Of a stretch of 64,000 bases of DNA, positions 25,958-33,802 are shown piece by piece. The first letter of the stretch is position 1. Each line of letters starts with the position of its first letter. A program made the translations under genes and the position numbers. Under the pieces are notes generated by a model. That model was not told where the DNA came from, searched no databases, and saw only the letters and a program-made list of their open reading frames with translations. Source of the stretch: Dryocola sp032000125 (GTDB lineage: Bacteria > Pseudomonadota > Gammaproteobacteria > Enterobacterales > Enterobacteriaceae); the NCBI GenBank assembly GCA_032000125.1, contig DAMALH010000020.1, positions 17,202-81,201 on the forward strand, written 5' to 3'.

Positions 25958-27718
25958 ATGCCTTTTACCTTACGCCCTTATCAACAAGAGGCGGTGGACG
26001 CTACCCTCGCCCACTTCCGCAAACACCTTGAGCCCGCGGTGATTGTGCTGCCAACCGGCGCCGGTAAAAGTCTGGTTATTGCGGAACTTGCGCGCATCGC
26101 CCGTGGGCGCGTGCTGGTGCTGGCTCACGTAAAAGAGCTTGTTGCCCAGAACCATGCCAAATACCGCGCCCTGGGACTTGAGGCCGATATTTTTGCGGCG
26201 GGTCTGCAACGCAAGGAAAGCCATGGCAAAGTAGTTTTCGGCAGCGTTCAGTCGGTCGCCCGCAACCTTGAGCAGTTCCACGGTGAGTTTTCCCTGTTGA
26301 TTGTCGATGAGTGCCATCGCATCGGCGAGGCGGATGAAAGCCAGTATCAGCAAATCCTCGCCCACCTGCGCTCAGCGAACCCTAAACTGCGTCTGCTGGG
26401 GCTTACCGCCACGCCATACCGCCTGGGCAAAGGCTGGATTTACCGTTATCACTATCACGGCATGGTGCGCGGCGATGAAAAAGCGCTGTTCCGCGACTGC
26501 ATTTACGAGCTGCCGCTGCGCTACATGATCAAGCACGGCTATCTTACTCCGCCGGAAAGGCTGGACATGCCGGTTGTGCAGTATGATTTCAGCCGCTTAA
26601 AGGCCCAGCCCAACGGCTTGTTTAGCGAAGCGGATCTTAACCGCGAGCTGAAACAGCAAAAGCGCATCACTCCGCATATCATCAGCCAGATTGTGGAGTT
26701 TGCCGCCCGGCGACGCGGCGTGATGATTTTTGCCGCAACAGTAGAGCATGCAAAAGAAGTCACCGCCCTTTTACCTGCAGGCGAAGCCGCGCTGATTACG
26801 GCGGATACGCCAGGGGCAGTACGCGATACGTTAATCGAAGCCTTTAAAACTCAGCAGTTCCGCTTTTTGGTCAACGTGGCCGTGCTGACAACGGGCTTTG
26901 ACGCGCCGCATGTCGATTTAATCGCGATTCTGCGCCCGACGGAATCAGTAAGCCTTTACCAACAAATTGTTGGCCGCGGGTTACGTCTTGCCCCCGGCAA
27001 GACCGACTGCTTAATCCTTGATTACGCGGGTAATCCTCACGACCTGTTTACGCCGGAAGTGGGCAACGCCAAAGGCAAAAGCGACAACGTGCCGGTGCAG
27101 GTTTTCTGCCCGTCGTGCGGATTCGCCAATACGTTCTGGGGCAAAACCACCGCCGATGGCACCCTCATCGAACACTTTGGCCGCCGCTGTCAGGGGTGGT
27201 TCGAGGATGACGAAGGGCACCGGGAACAGTGTGATTATCGCTTCCGCTTTAAAAACTGCCCGCAGTGCAACGCGGAGAATGATATTGCCGCCCGCCGCTG
27301 CCACCGATGCGAGCACGTGCTGGTCGATGCGGACGATATGCTGAAAGCGGCCCTGAAGCTTAAAGATGCGCTGGTGCTGCGCTGCAGCGGCATGACATTA
27401 CAGCAGGGCAGCGACGCCAAAGGCGACTGGCTTAAAGTCACCTATTACGACGAAGACGGTGCCGATGTGAGCGAGCGTTTTCGGCTACAAACGCCCGCCC
27501 AGCGAACGGCCTTCGAGCAACTGTTTATCCGCCCCCATAGCCGGGCGCCCGGCGTACCGCTGCGCTGGATAACAATCGCAGACGTTGTGGCGCAACAGCC
27601 GCTGCTTCGCCACCCGGATTTTGTGGTCGCCCGTAAAAACGGTCAGTTCTGGAACGTGCGCGAAAAAGTGTTCGACTATGAAGGACGTTTTCGCCGCGCG
27701 AACGAATTACGCGGCTAA
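25958..27718 (+). CDS. radD: RadD (YejH), DEAD/DEAH-box repair helicase
   Basis: A 586-residue SF2 protein involved in double-strand break and post-replication repair. Motif I is PTGAGKS near residues 33-39, motif II DECH, motif III LTATPYR, and motif VI QIVGRGLRLAPG. A zinc-ribbon pair follows: CPSCG and CPQCN...CHRCE at about residues 385-450. Two in-frame ATGs occur at 25952 and 25958. The AGGA abuts the first and sits six bases before the second, so 25958 is preferred; it also gives the E. coli length of 586. Confidence 0.95.
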   Translation: MPFTLRPYQQEAVDATLAHFRKHLEPAVIVLPTGAGKSLVIAELARIARGRVLVLAHVKELVAQNHAKYRALGLEADIFAAGLQRKESHGKVVFGSVQSVARNLEQFHGEFSLLIVDECHRIGEADESQYQQILAHLRSANPKLRLLGLTATPYRLGKGWIYRYHYHGMVRGDEKALFRDCIYELPLRYMIKHGYLTPPERLDMPVVQYDFSRLKAQPNGLFSEADLNRELKQQKRITPHIISQIVEFAARRRGVMIFAATVEHAKEVTALLPAGEAALITADTPGAVRDTLIEAFKTQQFRFLVNVAVLTTGFDAPHVDLIAILRPTESVSLYQQIVGRGLRLAPGKTDCLILDYAGNPHDLFTPEVGNAKGKSDNVPVQVFCPSCGFANTFWGKTTADGTLIEHFGRRCQGWFEDDEGHREQCDYRFRFKNCPQCNAENDIAARRCHRCEHVLVDADDMLKAALKLKDALVLRCSGMTLQQGSDAKGDWLKVTYYDEDGADVSERFRLQTPAQRTAFEQLFIRPHSRAPGVPLRWITIADVVAQQPLLRHPDFVVARKNGQFWNVREKVFDYEGRFRRANELRG

Positions 27719-27730
27719 AGGTACTTTTCA

Positions 27731-27759
27731 TTGCCGACATAGTCAGATATGGCTATAAT
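27731..27759 (+). promoter_or_regulatory. rplY: Sigma-70 promoter of rplY
   Basis: TTGCCG, a 17-base spacer and a perfect TATAAT. It starts 12 bp after the radD stop, so rplY has its own strong promoter as expected for a ribosomal protein gene. Confidence 0.85.
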
Positions 27760-27844
27760 GCGCCCGCTTTTGCATCCGCAAAGCAGAAAACTTTTCCTGT
27801 TGCTGGGTCGCCTGTAACAGGAGTATTAAAGAGAGAAACAGTTA

Positions 27845-28129
27845 ATGTTTACTATCAACGCAGAAAAACGCAAAGAGCAGGGCAAGGGTGCGAGCCGCCG
27901 CCTGCGTGCAGCTAACAAATTCCCGGCAATCATCTACGGTGGTTCCGAAGCTGCAATCTCTATCGAACTGGACCATGACTCCGTAATGAACATGCAGGCA
28001 AAACCTGGGTTCTACGAAGAAGTTCTGACTCTGGTTGTTGAAGGTACAGAAGTAAAAGTGAAGGTTCAGGCTGTTCAGCGTCACCCGTTCAAGCCAAAAC
28101 TGTCTCACATCGACTTCGTTCGCGCTTAA
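27845..28129 (+). CDS. rplY: 50S ribosomal protein L25
   Basis: A 94-residue 5S rRNA-binding protein of the short L25 type without the CTC domain. It starts MFTINAEKRKEQGKGASRRL and ends QRHPFKPKLSHIDFVRA, as in E. coli. Its codon use is of the highly expressed type. It lies between a strong promoter and a strong terminator, which marks a single-gene unit. Confidence 0.97.
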   Translation: MFTINAEKRKEQGKGASRRLRAANKFPAIIYGGSEAAISIELDHDSVMNMQAKPGFYEEVLTLVVEGTEVKVKVQAVQRHPFKPKLSHIDFVRA

Positions 28130-28144
28130 TCGCGAATCAGCTCG

Positions 28145-28171
28145 AAAAAAACCCGCTTCGGCGGGTTTTTT
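28145..28171 (+). terminator. Rho-independent terminator of rplY (bidirectional)
   Basis: ACCCGC-TTCG-GCGGGT stem with UUCG tetraloop, A tract on the left and T6 on the right. On the minus strand it can stop yejK transcripts too. Confidence 0.9.
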
Positions 28172-28267
28172 GTTTTCTGAAGGCGCACAAACATTAACGC
28201 CGGTAAAAATGCCGGGATTTAACTGCGATAACAATAAAGCATTATGTCTTCTGGTTTGCCCCAGACA

Positions 28268-28290
28268 CCCGAAAAACACGCTTTTCGGGG
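28268..28290. other. Hairpin between the two terminators behind rplY
   Basis: CCCGAAAA, a short loop and TTTTCGGG make an eight-bp stem. No coding frame covers it. It could be part of a small transcript that ends at the second terminator. Confidence 0.35.
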
Positions 28291-28307
28291 GGCTGTCATC
28301 ACACTAA

Positions 28308-28327
28308 ACCCGCTTCGGCGGATTTTT
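28308..28327 (+). terminator. Second copy of the rplY-type terminator
   Basis: ACCCGCTTCGGCGGA followed by a T run repeats the rplY terminator 157 bp downstream. Across 28151-28178 and 28308-28335 the two stretches differ at a single base. The orientation (T tract on the plus strand) points to a plus-strand transcript. Confidence 0.6.
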
Positions 28328-28343
28328 TGTTTTCTGGCCTCGG

Positions 28344-29351
28344 TTATTTACCCGAAGTGCGGCGCTGTAGCTGGTCACGCAGGTTTGGCGGCGTGCCTTT
28401 GATGGTTAACGTGTCCGTTGCGGGATCCCAGAAAATACGCTCGCCCAACAGCATGGCGTCGAAGTTAATCGTCAATCCACCGCCGCTGCCGGCATATTTG
28501 GTTAGCTGGCGCAGCGTGCTGCGGTCCGCCGGGAAGCTTTCTTCCAGTTCGTAACCTTTCTCTGCGGTAAACTGCTGGAAGTTCTTATCATCAACGGCCC
28601 ACGGCAGTTCGTCTGCCAGCGAAGAAAGCTCGATCTCTTCGCCGGCCTGCAACTGCTCGTTGCAGTAGGCATACACCTGCTGACGTGCGTTCTGGCGTTC
28701 GTTTTTGTCCAGTTGCGCTTCGTTAGTGAAATCGTCCAGCGCCTGCAATAAGCCCTTGTTTTGCGCTTTGGCGTTCAGACCTTCGCTGGCGCCAAGGAAA
28801 TCCATAAAGAAATCAGAAACCTTGCGCCCTACTCGCCCGCGCAGGAACGTCAGGTAACGGGTTGATTCCGGGTTGGTTTCCCATTCGGTCAGATCGATGC
28901 GCGCCACGATATCCGCATGGTTGATATCCAGATAGTGGGTTGAGCTGATGTCCAGCTCTTCATTGACGCGCATGCTGCTCAGGTTATTCAGCACCGCCAC
29001 CATCAGATACTCAACGGCCAGATAGCGGTAGTGGCAGAACAGCACGATGCCGCCATCTGCAAAGGGATATTTCCCCAGCTCGTCACGCAGGCGACCGGTT
29101 GCCGCACGGCTGAAGGCGAGGAAATCCTCATCGCCTTTGCGCTGTGAACGCAGCGCTTGCGCTAATTCGCTCTCTTCGCTGAACAACCCGTATGCTTTAT
29201 TTTTTGCGCTATAAACACGGTGAAGCTCAGCCATCATCTCTTCTACGGCGCCGTTAGTTGCCAGCAGGGAATCGCGCAGCACCACCTCAAGCGTCTCTTC
29301 GCCGCGCTTGATAAGCTGATGCAGGGCAATCTGGTTGATATCCAGACTCAT
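28344..29351 (-). CDS. yejK: Nucleoid-associated protein YejK (NdpA)
   Basis: A 335-residue NA37-family protein associated with the nucleoid. It starts MSLDINQIALHQLIKRGEE and includes VLFCHYRYLAVEYLMVAVL and FMDFLGASEGLNAKAQNKGL. The length equals E. coli YejK. It is divergent from yejL with a 136-bp gap. Its molecular role is not well defined. Confidence 0.94.
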   Translation of the reverse strand: MSLDINQIALHQLIKRGEETLEVVLRDSLLATNGAVEEMMAELHRVYSAKNKAYGLFSEESELAQALRSQRKGDEDFLAFSRAATGRLRDELGKYPFADGGIVLFCHYRYLAVEYLMVAVLNNLSSMRVNEELDISSTHYLDINHADIVARIDLTEWETNPESTRYLTFLRGRVGRKVSDFFMDFLGASEGLNAKAQNKGLLQALDDFTNEAQLDKNERQNARQQVYAYCNEQLQAGEEIELSSLADELPWAVDDKNFQQFTAEKGYELEESFPADRSTLRQLTKYAGSGGGLTINFDAMLLGERIFWDPATDTLTIKGTPPNLRDQLQRRTSGK

Positions 29352-29487
29352 GATAAACTCTCCTTTTAGACCGGGCGGTATTCAACCACTGCCGCAAGCG
29401 ATGTGCAACAGAAGATAAAAAAGCAGAAAAAAAGGTCATCCTACGGTAAGATAACGCCCTTTCCTGAACCTGACTGATTGTTAATTT

Positions 29488-29715
29488 ATGCCACAAATAT
29501 CCCGCTATAGTGATGAACAAGTAGAAGAACTGCTGACCGAACTGGCTGGCGTGCTGGAAAAACATCACGCGCCGACCGACCTTTCCCTGATGGTGCTGGG
29601 GAATATGGTCACTAACCTGATTAATACCAGCGTGGCCTCTGCACAACGCCAGACGCTGGCTCGCTCTTTCGCGCAGGCGCTTCAGGCCTCCGTGAGCGAA
29701 GATCAAGCTCATTAA
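29488..29715 (+). CDS. yejL: YejL, UPF0352 family small protein
   Basis: A 75-residue, mainly helical conserved protein (MPQISRYSDEQVEELLTE). The function is unknown. It lies 19 bp before yejM and is likely in the same operon, as in E. coli. Confidence 0.92.
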   Translation: MPQISRYSDEQVEELLTELAGVLEKHHAPTDLSLMVLGNMVTNLINTSVASAQRQTLARSFAQALQASVSEDQAH

Positions 29716-29734
29716 GGGATTGTAGCTACGAGTT

Positions 29735-31498
29735 ATGGTGACTAACCGTCAGCGCTACCGCGAAAAAGTTTCCCAGATGGTCAGTTGGGGACACTGGTTC
29801 GCCCTGTTTAATATCCTGCTGGCCACTTTGCTGGGTAGCCGCTACCTGTTTGTCGCCGACTGGCCGACAACCCTCACCGGACGTATCTACTCTTACCTGA
29901 GCGTTATCGGTCACTTCAGCTTTTTAGTGTTTGCCGCCTATCTGCTGATTCTCTTCCCGCTGACCTTTGTGGTGATGTCCCAGCGCCTGATGCGCTTTTT
30001 ATCGGCGGCCTTTGCCACCGCGGGCATCACCCTGCTGCTTATCGACAGCGAAGTCTTTACCCGTTTCCACCTCCATCTTAACCCTATCGTCTGGGAGCTT
30101 GTGATTAACCCGGACCAGAGCGAAATGGCGCGCGACTGGCAGCTGATGTTTATCAGCGTGCCCGTGATCCTGCTCGTTGAGATGCTGTTTGCAACCTGGA
30201 GCTGGCAGAAACTGCGCAGTCTCGGGCGGCGCAGATATTTTGCCAGGCCCGTTGTCGCACTGTTCTTTGTCGCCTTTTTCAGCAGCCACATTATGTATAT
30301 CTGGGCGGATGCGAATTTCTACCGCCCTATTACCATGCAACGGGCCAACCTGCCGTTGGCCTACCCGATGACGGCGCGTCGCTTCCTTGAGAAACACGGC
30401 CTGCTGGATGCGAAGGAATACCAGCGCCGCCTTGTTGAACAGGGTAATCCGGAAGCGGTATCGGTACAGTATCCGCTAAGCAATCTGCAATTTAGCGATA
30501 TGGGCACCGGCCATAACGTCCTGCTGATAACCGTGGACGGCCTTAACGCTTCTCGCTTTGCTAAAGATCTGCCTGCCCTTAATGCGTTTGCACGCAGCAA
30601 CATTAACTTTACGCAGCATATGAGCGCGGGGAACAGCACCGATAACGGCGTCTTTGGGCTGTTCTATGGGATCTCTCCGGCCTATATGGACGGCGTGCTC
30701 TCTGCCCGCATCCCGGCGGCGTTGATTACCGCGCTAAACCAGCAGGGCTACCAGCTGGGCCTGTTCGCATCCGACGGCTTTAATTCGTCTATGTATCGCC
30801 AGGCGCTGCTCTCCGACTTCTCTTTGCCGTCGGCCAAGAGCCAGTCAGACAGCCAGACCGCCTCGCAGTGGATGAACTGGCTAACGCAGTACGCCTCCGA
30901 GGATAACCGCTGGTTCTCCTGGATTGCCTTTAACGGCACAAACGTGAGCGACGACAGCAACAAACAAGACTTCACGCGCCGCTATTCCCGCGCGGCACGC
31001 AACGTGGACGACCGGATTCAGGACGTGCTGGATGCCCTGAAAGCCGCCGGCAAGCTGGATAATACCGTGGTTATTGTGACGGCAGGCCACGGCGTTCCGC
31101 TGGGCGATGAGCGGGATTCGTTCGGCTGGTCGCGTTCGCGTATCCAGGTGCCGCTGGTTATTCACTGGCCAGGCACGCCTGCCCAGACCATCAGTAAACT
31201 GACCGACCATCAGGATGTAATGACTACCCTGATGCAGCGCCTGCTGCACGTTAAAACCGCGGCGAATGAGTATTCACAGGGTGAAGATCTGTTTGCCGCC
31301 ACGCGCCGTAATAACTGGGTTGTAGGGGCCGATAACAATAGCCTGGCGATCACCATGCCGCACATGACGCTGGTGCTTGATAACAACGGCAACTATCGCA
31401 TTTACGATCTGCAGGGCGAACGCGTAGAAGAAACAAAACCGCAGCTTGGCCTGCTGCTCCAGGTGCTGACCGATGAAAAACGCTTTATCGCTAACTGA
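29735..31498 (+). CDS. yejM: YejM (PbgA/LapC), inner-membrane regulator of LpxC and lipopolysaccharide
   Basis: A 587-residue protein with five predicted TM helices in residues 1-190 and a periplasmic sulfatase/alkaline-phosphatase-like domain (LLITVDGLNASRF, DNTVVIVTAGHGVPLGDERD). E. coli YejM senses lipopolysaccharide and restrains FtsH/LapB-driven LpxC breakdown; it is essential there. The full length is present. The start at 29735 follows GGGATTGTAGCTACGAGTT, with only a weak Shine-Dalgarno. Confidence 0.94.
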   Translation: MVTNRQRYREKVSQMVSWGHWFALFNILLATLLGSRYLFVADWPTTLTGRIYSYLSVIGHFSFLVFAAYLLILFPLTFVVMSQRLMRFLSAAFATAGITLLLIDSEVFTRFHLHLNPIVWELVINPDQSEMARDWQLMFISVPVILLVEMLFATWSWQKLRSLGRRRYFARPVVALFFVAFFSSHIMYIWADANFYRPITMQRANLPLAYPMTARRFLEKHGLLDAKEYQRRLVEQGNPEAVSVQYPLSNLQFSDMGTGHNVLLITVDGLNASRFAKDLPALNAFARSNINFTQHMSAGNSTDNGVFGLFYGISPAYMDGVLSARIPAALITALNQQGYQLGLFASDGFNSSMYRQALLSDFSLPSAKSQSDSQTASQWMNWLTQYASEDNRWFSWIAFNGTNVSDDSNKQDFTRRYSRAARNVDDRIQDVLDALKAAGKLDNTVVIVTAGHGVPLGDERDSFGWSRSRIQVPLVIHWPGTPAQTISKLTDHQDVMTTLMQRLLHVKTAANEYSQGEDLFAATRRNNWVVGADNNSLAITMPHMTLVLDNNGNYRIYDLQGERVEETKPQLGLLLQVLTDEKRFIAN

Positions 31499-31533
31499 TT
31501 GTATATTTATAAATCACTTAGCAGGCGACGTCC

Positions 31534-31561
31534 TTGCAATAGCCGGTAAAAAAGGTAATAT
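31534..31561 (+). promoter_or_regulatory. proL: Promoter of the proL tRNA
   Basis: TTGCAA (31534-31539), 16-base spacer, TAATAT (31556-31561), with the tRNA starting 15 bases later. An inverted repeat GGTAAAAA/TTTTTACC (31545-31552, 31561-31568) overlaps the -10 region. Confidence 0.6.
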
Positions 31562-31575
31562 TTTTACCCAGTTGT

Positions 31576-31652
31576 CGGCACGTAGCGCAGCCTGGTAGCG
31601 CACCGTCATGGGGTGTCGGGGGTCGGAGGTTCAAATCCTCTCGTGCCGACCA
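31576..31652 (+). tRNA. proL: tRNA-Pro (GGG)
   Basis: A 77-nt tRNA with the acceptor stem CGGCACG/CGTGCCG, encoded ACCA end, D arm around AGCGCAGCCTGGTAGCGC, anticodon loop with GGG, and T arm GGAGG-TTCAAAT-CCTCT. It is identical, as far as I recall, to E. coli proL and in the same place after yejM. A terminator follows at once. Confidence 0.96.
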
Positions 31653-31666
31653 AAAACTCCGAAGAA

Positions 31667-31690
31667 GCAGCCTCTATGGCTGCTTTTTTT
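31667..31690 (+). terminator. Terminator after proL
   Basis: GCAGCC-TCTAT-GGCTGC stem followed by seven T. Confidence 0.9.
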
Positions 31691-31955
31691 ATGGCTCATA
31701 TTTACCTGCCCGTTTTTCAACGCCTTAAAATAATCTTTGAATTATCTTAAAAAGCAGCAACCTGAACCAAACCACGTTACGCCTTATATAATGATAAAGC
31801 TGAACGCTATTTATTCTCTGAATAGATGCTTTATTTGTCACTAATTTACCCTATAAATATGAAACTTAAAAAAATCAAGCAACTCGTTGTAAACATAGAA
31901 CTTTAGAGTTATGGTCAGTTCTTCATGTCTTTGCAAAATTGCCAAAACTTTATCT
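31691..31955. other. AT-rich region between proL terminator and ibrA
   Basis: About 265 bp, clearly more AT-rich than the flanks, without a supported gene. It must hold the ibrAB promoter. No copy of the tRNA 3' end was found further downstream by eye. Confidence 0.5.
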
Positions 31956-33170
31956 ATGTCATCACGAAAAATCCCGCTTTACCAAAATGTATTACAAGCC
32001 TCGCTCGATCGCCTGAACTGGGTTTTTGATAACTTTGACCGTATTTGCGTGTCGTTTTCAGGGGGTAAAGATTCCACGGTAATGTTTCATTTAACCGCTA
32101 TGTTAGCCAGGCAATATAAGCGGCGTTTTAGCGTGCTCTTCGTGGACTGGGAGGCGCAATTCAGCCATACCATTTCACACATCGAAGCGATGCGTAAGCA
32201 ATATGAGGATGTGATAGAAGATTTTTATTGGGTGGCGCTTCCCCTTACGACACCCAACTCGGTGTCACAATTCCAGCCAGAATGGGTATGCTGGCAAGAA
32301 GGCGTATCCTGGGTCCGTGAGCCGCCATCCTGTGCGATTACCGATCCTGACTTTTTCCCCTTCTACCGCTCGGCAATGAGCTTTGAAGAGTTTGTCAGTG
32401 AGTTTTCCGAATGGTTTTCCGCCTCGCGCCCCGCCGTCATTTTGATTGGTATTCGGGCCGACGAATCCTATACCCGTTTTCTGGCGATTGCCTCGGCCAA
32501 AAAGCTCCGTTTTGCCGATGATAAGCCCTGGACTACCGCCACAACCAAAGGGCATGCCTACAACGCTTACCCTATCTATGACTGGAAAACGGCGGATATC
32601 TGGACCTGGTTTGCCCAAACCGGTGAAGCCTGTAACGAACTTTATTCCCTGATGTATCAGGCCGGGGTGCCCATGCGCTATATGCGCGTATGCGAGCCTT
32701 TTGGCCCGGAGCAGCGCCAGGGACTGTGGTTGTATCATGTGCTGGAGCCAGAACGCTGGGCGCTGCTTTGTGGGCGCGTGAGCGGCGCAAACAGCGGATG
32801 CCTTTATGCCGCGGGCAGCGGCGACTTCTACGCCCGCCGCCAGATAAATAAACCTGTACACCTGACATGGCGTGAATACGCCCTTGCGCTGCTTGATAGC
32901 CTCCCGGCCGCTACCGCCGAGCACTATCGCAATAAGGTCGCGGTCTATCTGCACTGGTATCAAACACGAGGATTTCCTGACGATATTCCCGATGAGCAGG
33001 AAAAAGATACCGGCAGCAAGGATATACCGTCGTGGCGGCGTATCTGCAAGGTTCTACTGAGCAATGACTACTGGTGCAGGGGGCTCTCATTTAGCCCTAC
33101 TAAACCGTCAAATTATCAGCGTTATAACAAGCGTATACAGGAGAAGCGACAGCAATGGAACATCCTATGA
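31956..33170 (+). CDS. ibrA: IbrA-like PAPS-reductase-family protein (DUF3440)
   Basis: A 404-residue protein with an N-terminal PP-loop, VSFSGGKDSTVMFHL near residues 32-46, then FVDWEAQFSHT and GIRADESYTRF, typical of the PAPS reductase/DndC-like fold. A C-terminal DUF3440-type region with PSWRRICKVLLSNDYWCRGL follows. E. coli IbrA, with IbrB, activates prophage eib genes; the chemistry is unknown. ATG 31956 (MSSRKIPLYQN) fits the family; ATG 31911 is an alternative and neither has a strong Shine-Dalgarno. ATG of ibrB overlaps its stop. Absent at this site in E. coli K-12. Confidence 0.82.
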   Translation: MSSRKIPLYQNVLQASLDRLNWVFDNFDRICVSFSGGKDSTVMFHLTAMLARQYKRRFSVLFVDWEAQFSHTISHIEAMRKQYEDVIEDFYWVALPLTTPNSVSQFQPEWVCWQEGVSWVREPPSCAITDPDFFPFYRSAMSFEEFVSEFSEWFSASRPAVILIGIRADESYTRFLAIASAKKLRFADDKPWTTATTKGHAYNAYPIYDWKTADIWTWFAQTGEACNELYSLMYQAGVPMRYMRVCEPFGPEQRQGLWLYHVLEPERWALLCGRVSGANSGCLYAAGSGDFYARRQINKPVHLTWREYALALLDSLPAATAEHYRNKVAVYLHWYQTRGFPDDIPDEQEKDTGSKDIPSWRRICKVLLSNDYWCRGLSFSPTKPSNYQRYNKRIQEKRQQWNIL

Positions 33171-33799
33171 CCACACAGCAGATTCAGACCGCCTTAAAAG
33201 AGCTTCTGGGTTCGCTGTCGGGCGAACAGCTTATTGATGCCATTAATGCGTTCAGACAAACGTTGCATGCATACAGCCCCTTTAAGGAGGAGCCGGTCGA
33301 CTGCGTAACCTGGGTAAAAACAAAACGGCTCGTTGCCAATGATTACAACCCAAATAACGTGGCGCCCGGCGAGAAAAGACTGCTCACCACTTCGCTGATG
33401 CAGGACGGCTTTACCCAGCCGATAGTTGTCTCCCCTGAGACAGCCTCCGATAGGTATGCGATTGTTGATGGCTTTCACCGCTTTGAATTGGGTAAGAAAA
33501 ACCCCGACCTGAAGAAAAGGCTGCTTGGCTATGTACCCGTGGTAATGATGCCGGAAGCAGGCAACGACAAAAGCCGTCGTATCGCGGCGACAATCCGACA
33601 TAACCGCGCGCGAGGGCGCCATCAAATCAACGCAATGGCCGAGATAGTCCGCGAGCTCTCGCAGCTCGGCTGGAACGATGAGAAAATCAGCCGCGAGCTG
33701 GGGATGGATGCCGATGAAGTTCTGCGGCTTAAGCAAGTTTGCGGCCTGTTTGAATTGTTCAGCGATCGAAAATTCTCCCAGGCCTGGACGGTAAAATAA
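33155..33799 (+). CDS. ibrB: IbrB-like ParB/sulfiredoxin-fold protein
   Basis: A 214-residue protein. The ParB-N-like core reads RLVANDYNPNNVAPGEKRLL, DGFTQPIVV, YAIVDGFHRFELG and TIRHNRARGRHQINAM, with a helix-turn-helix-like tail near 165-195 (WNDEKISRELGMDADEVLRL). This is the usual partner of IbrA. Start 33155 has AGGAG at 33139-33143 upstream; a second ATG at 33167 forms an ATGA overlap with the ibrA stop. The function is unknown beyond the regulator role described for E. coli IbrAB. It converges on mgtE with three bases between stops. Confidence 0.82.
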   Translation: MEHPMTTQQIQTALKELLGSLSGEQLIDAINAFRQTLHAYSPFKEEPVDCVTWVKTKRLVANDYNPNNVAPGEKRLLTTSLMQDGFTQPIVVSPETASDRYAIVDGFHRFELGKKNPDLKKRLLGYVPVVMMPEAGNDKSRRIAATIRHNRARGRHQINAMAEIVRELSQLGWNDEKISRELGMDADEVLRLKQVCGLFELFSDRKFSQAWTVK

Positions 33800-33802
33800 C
33801 GC

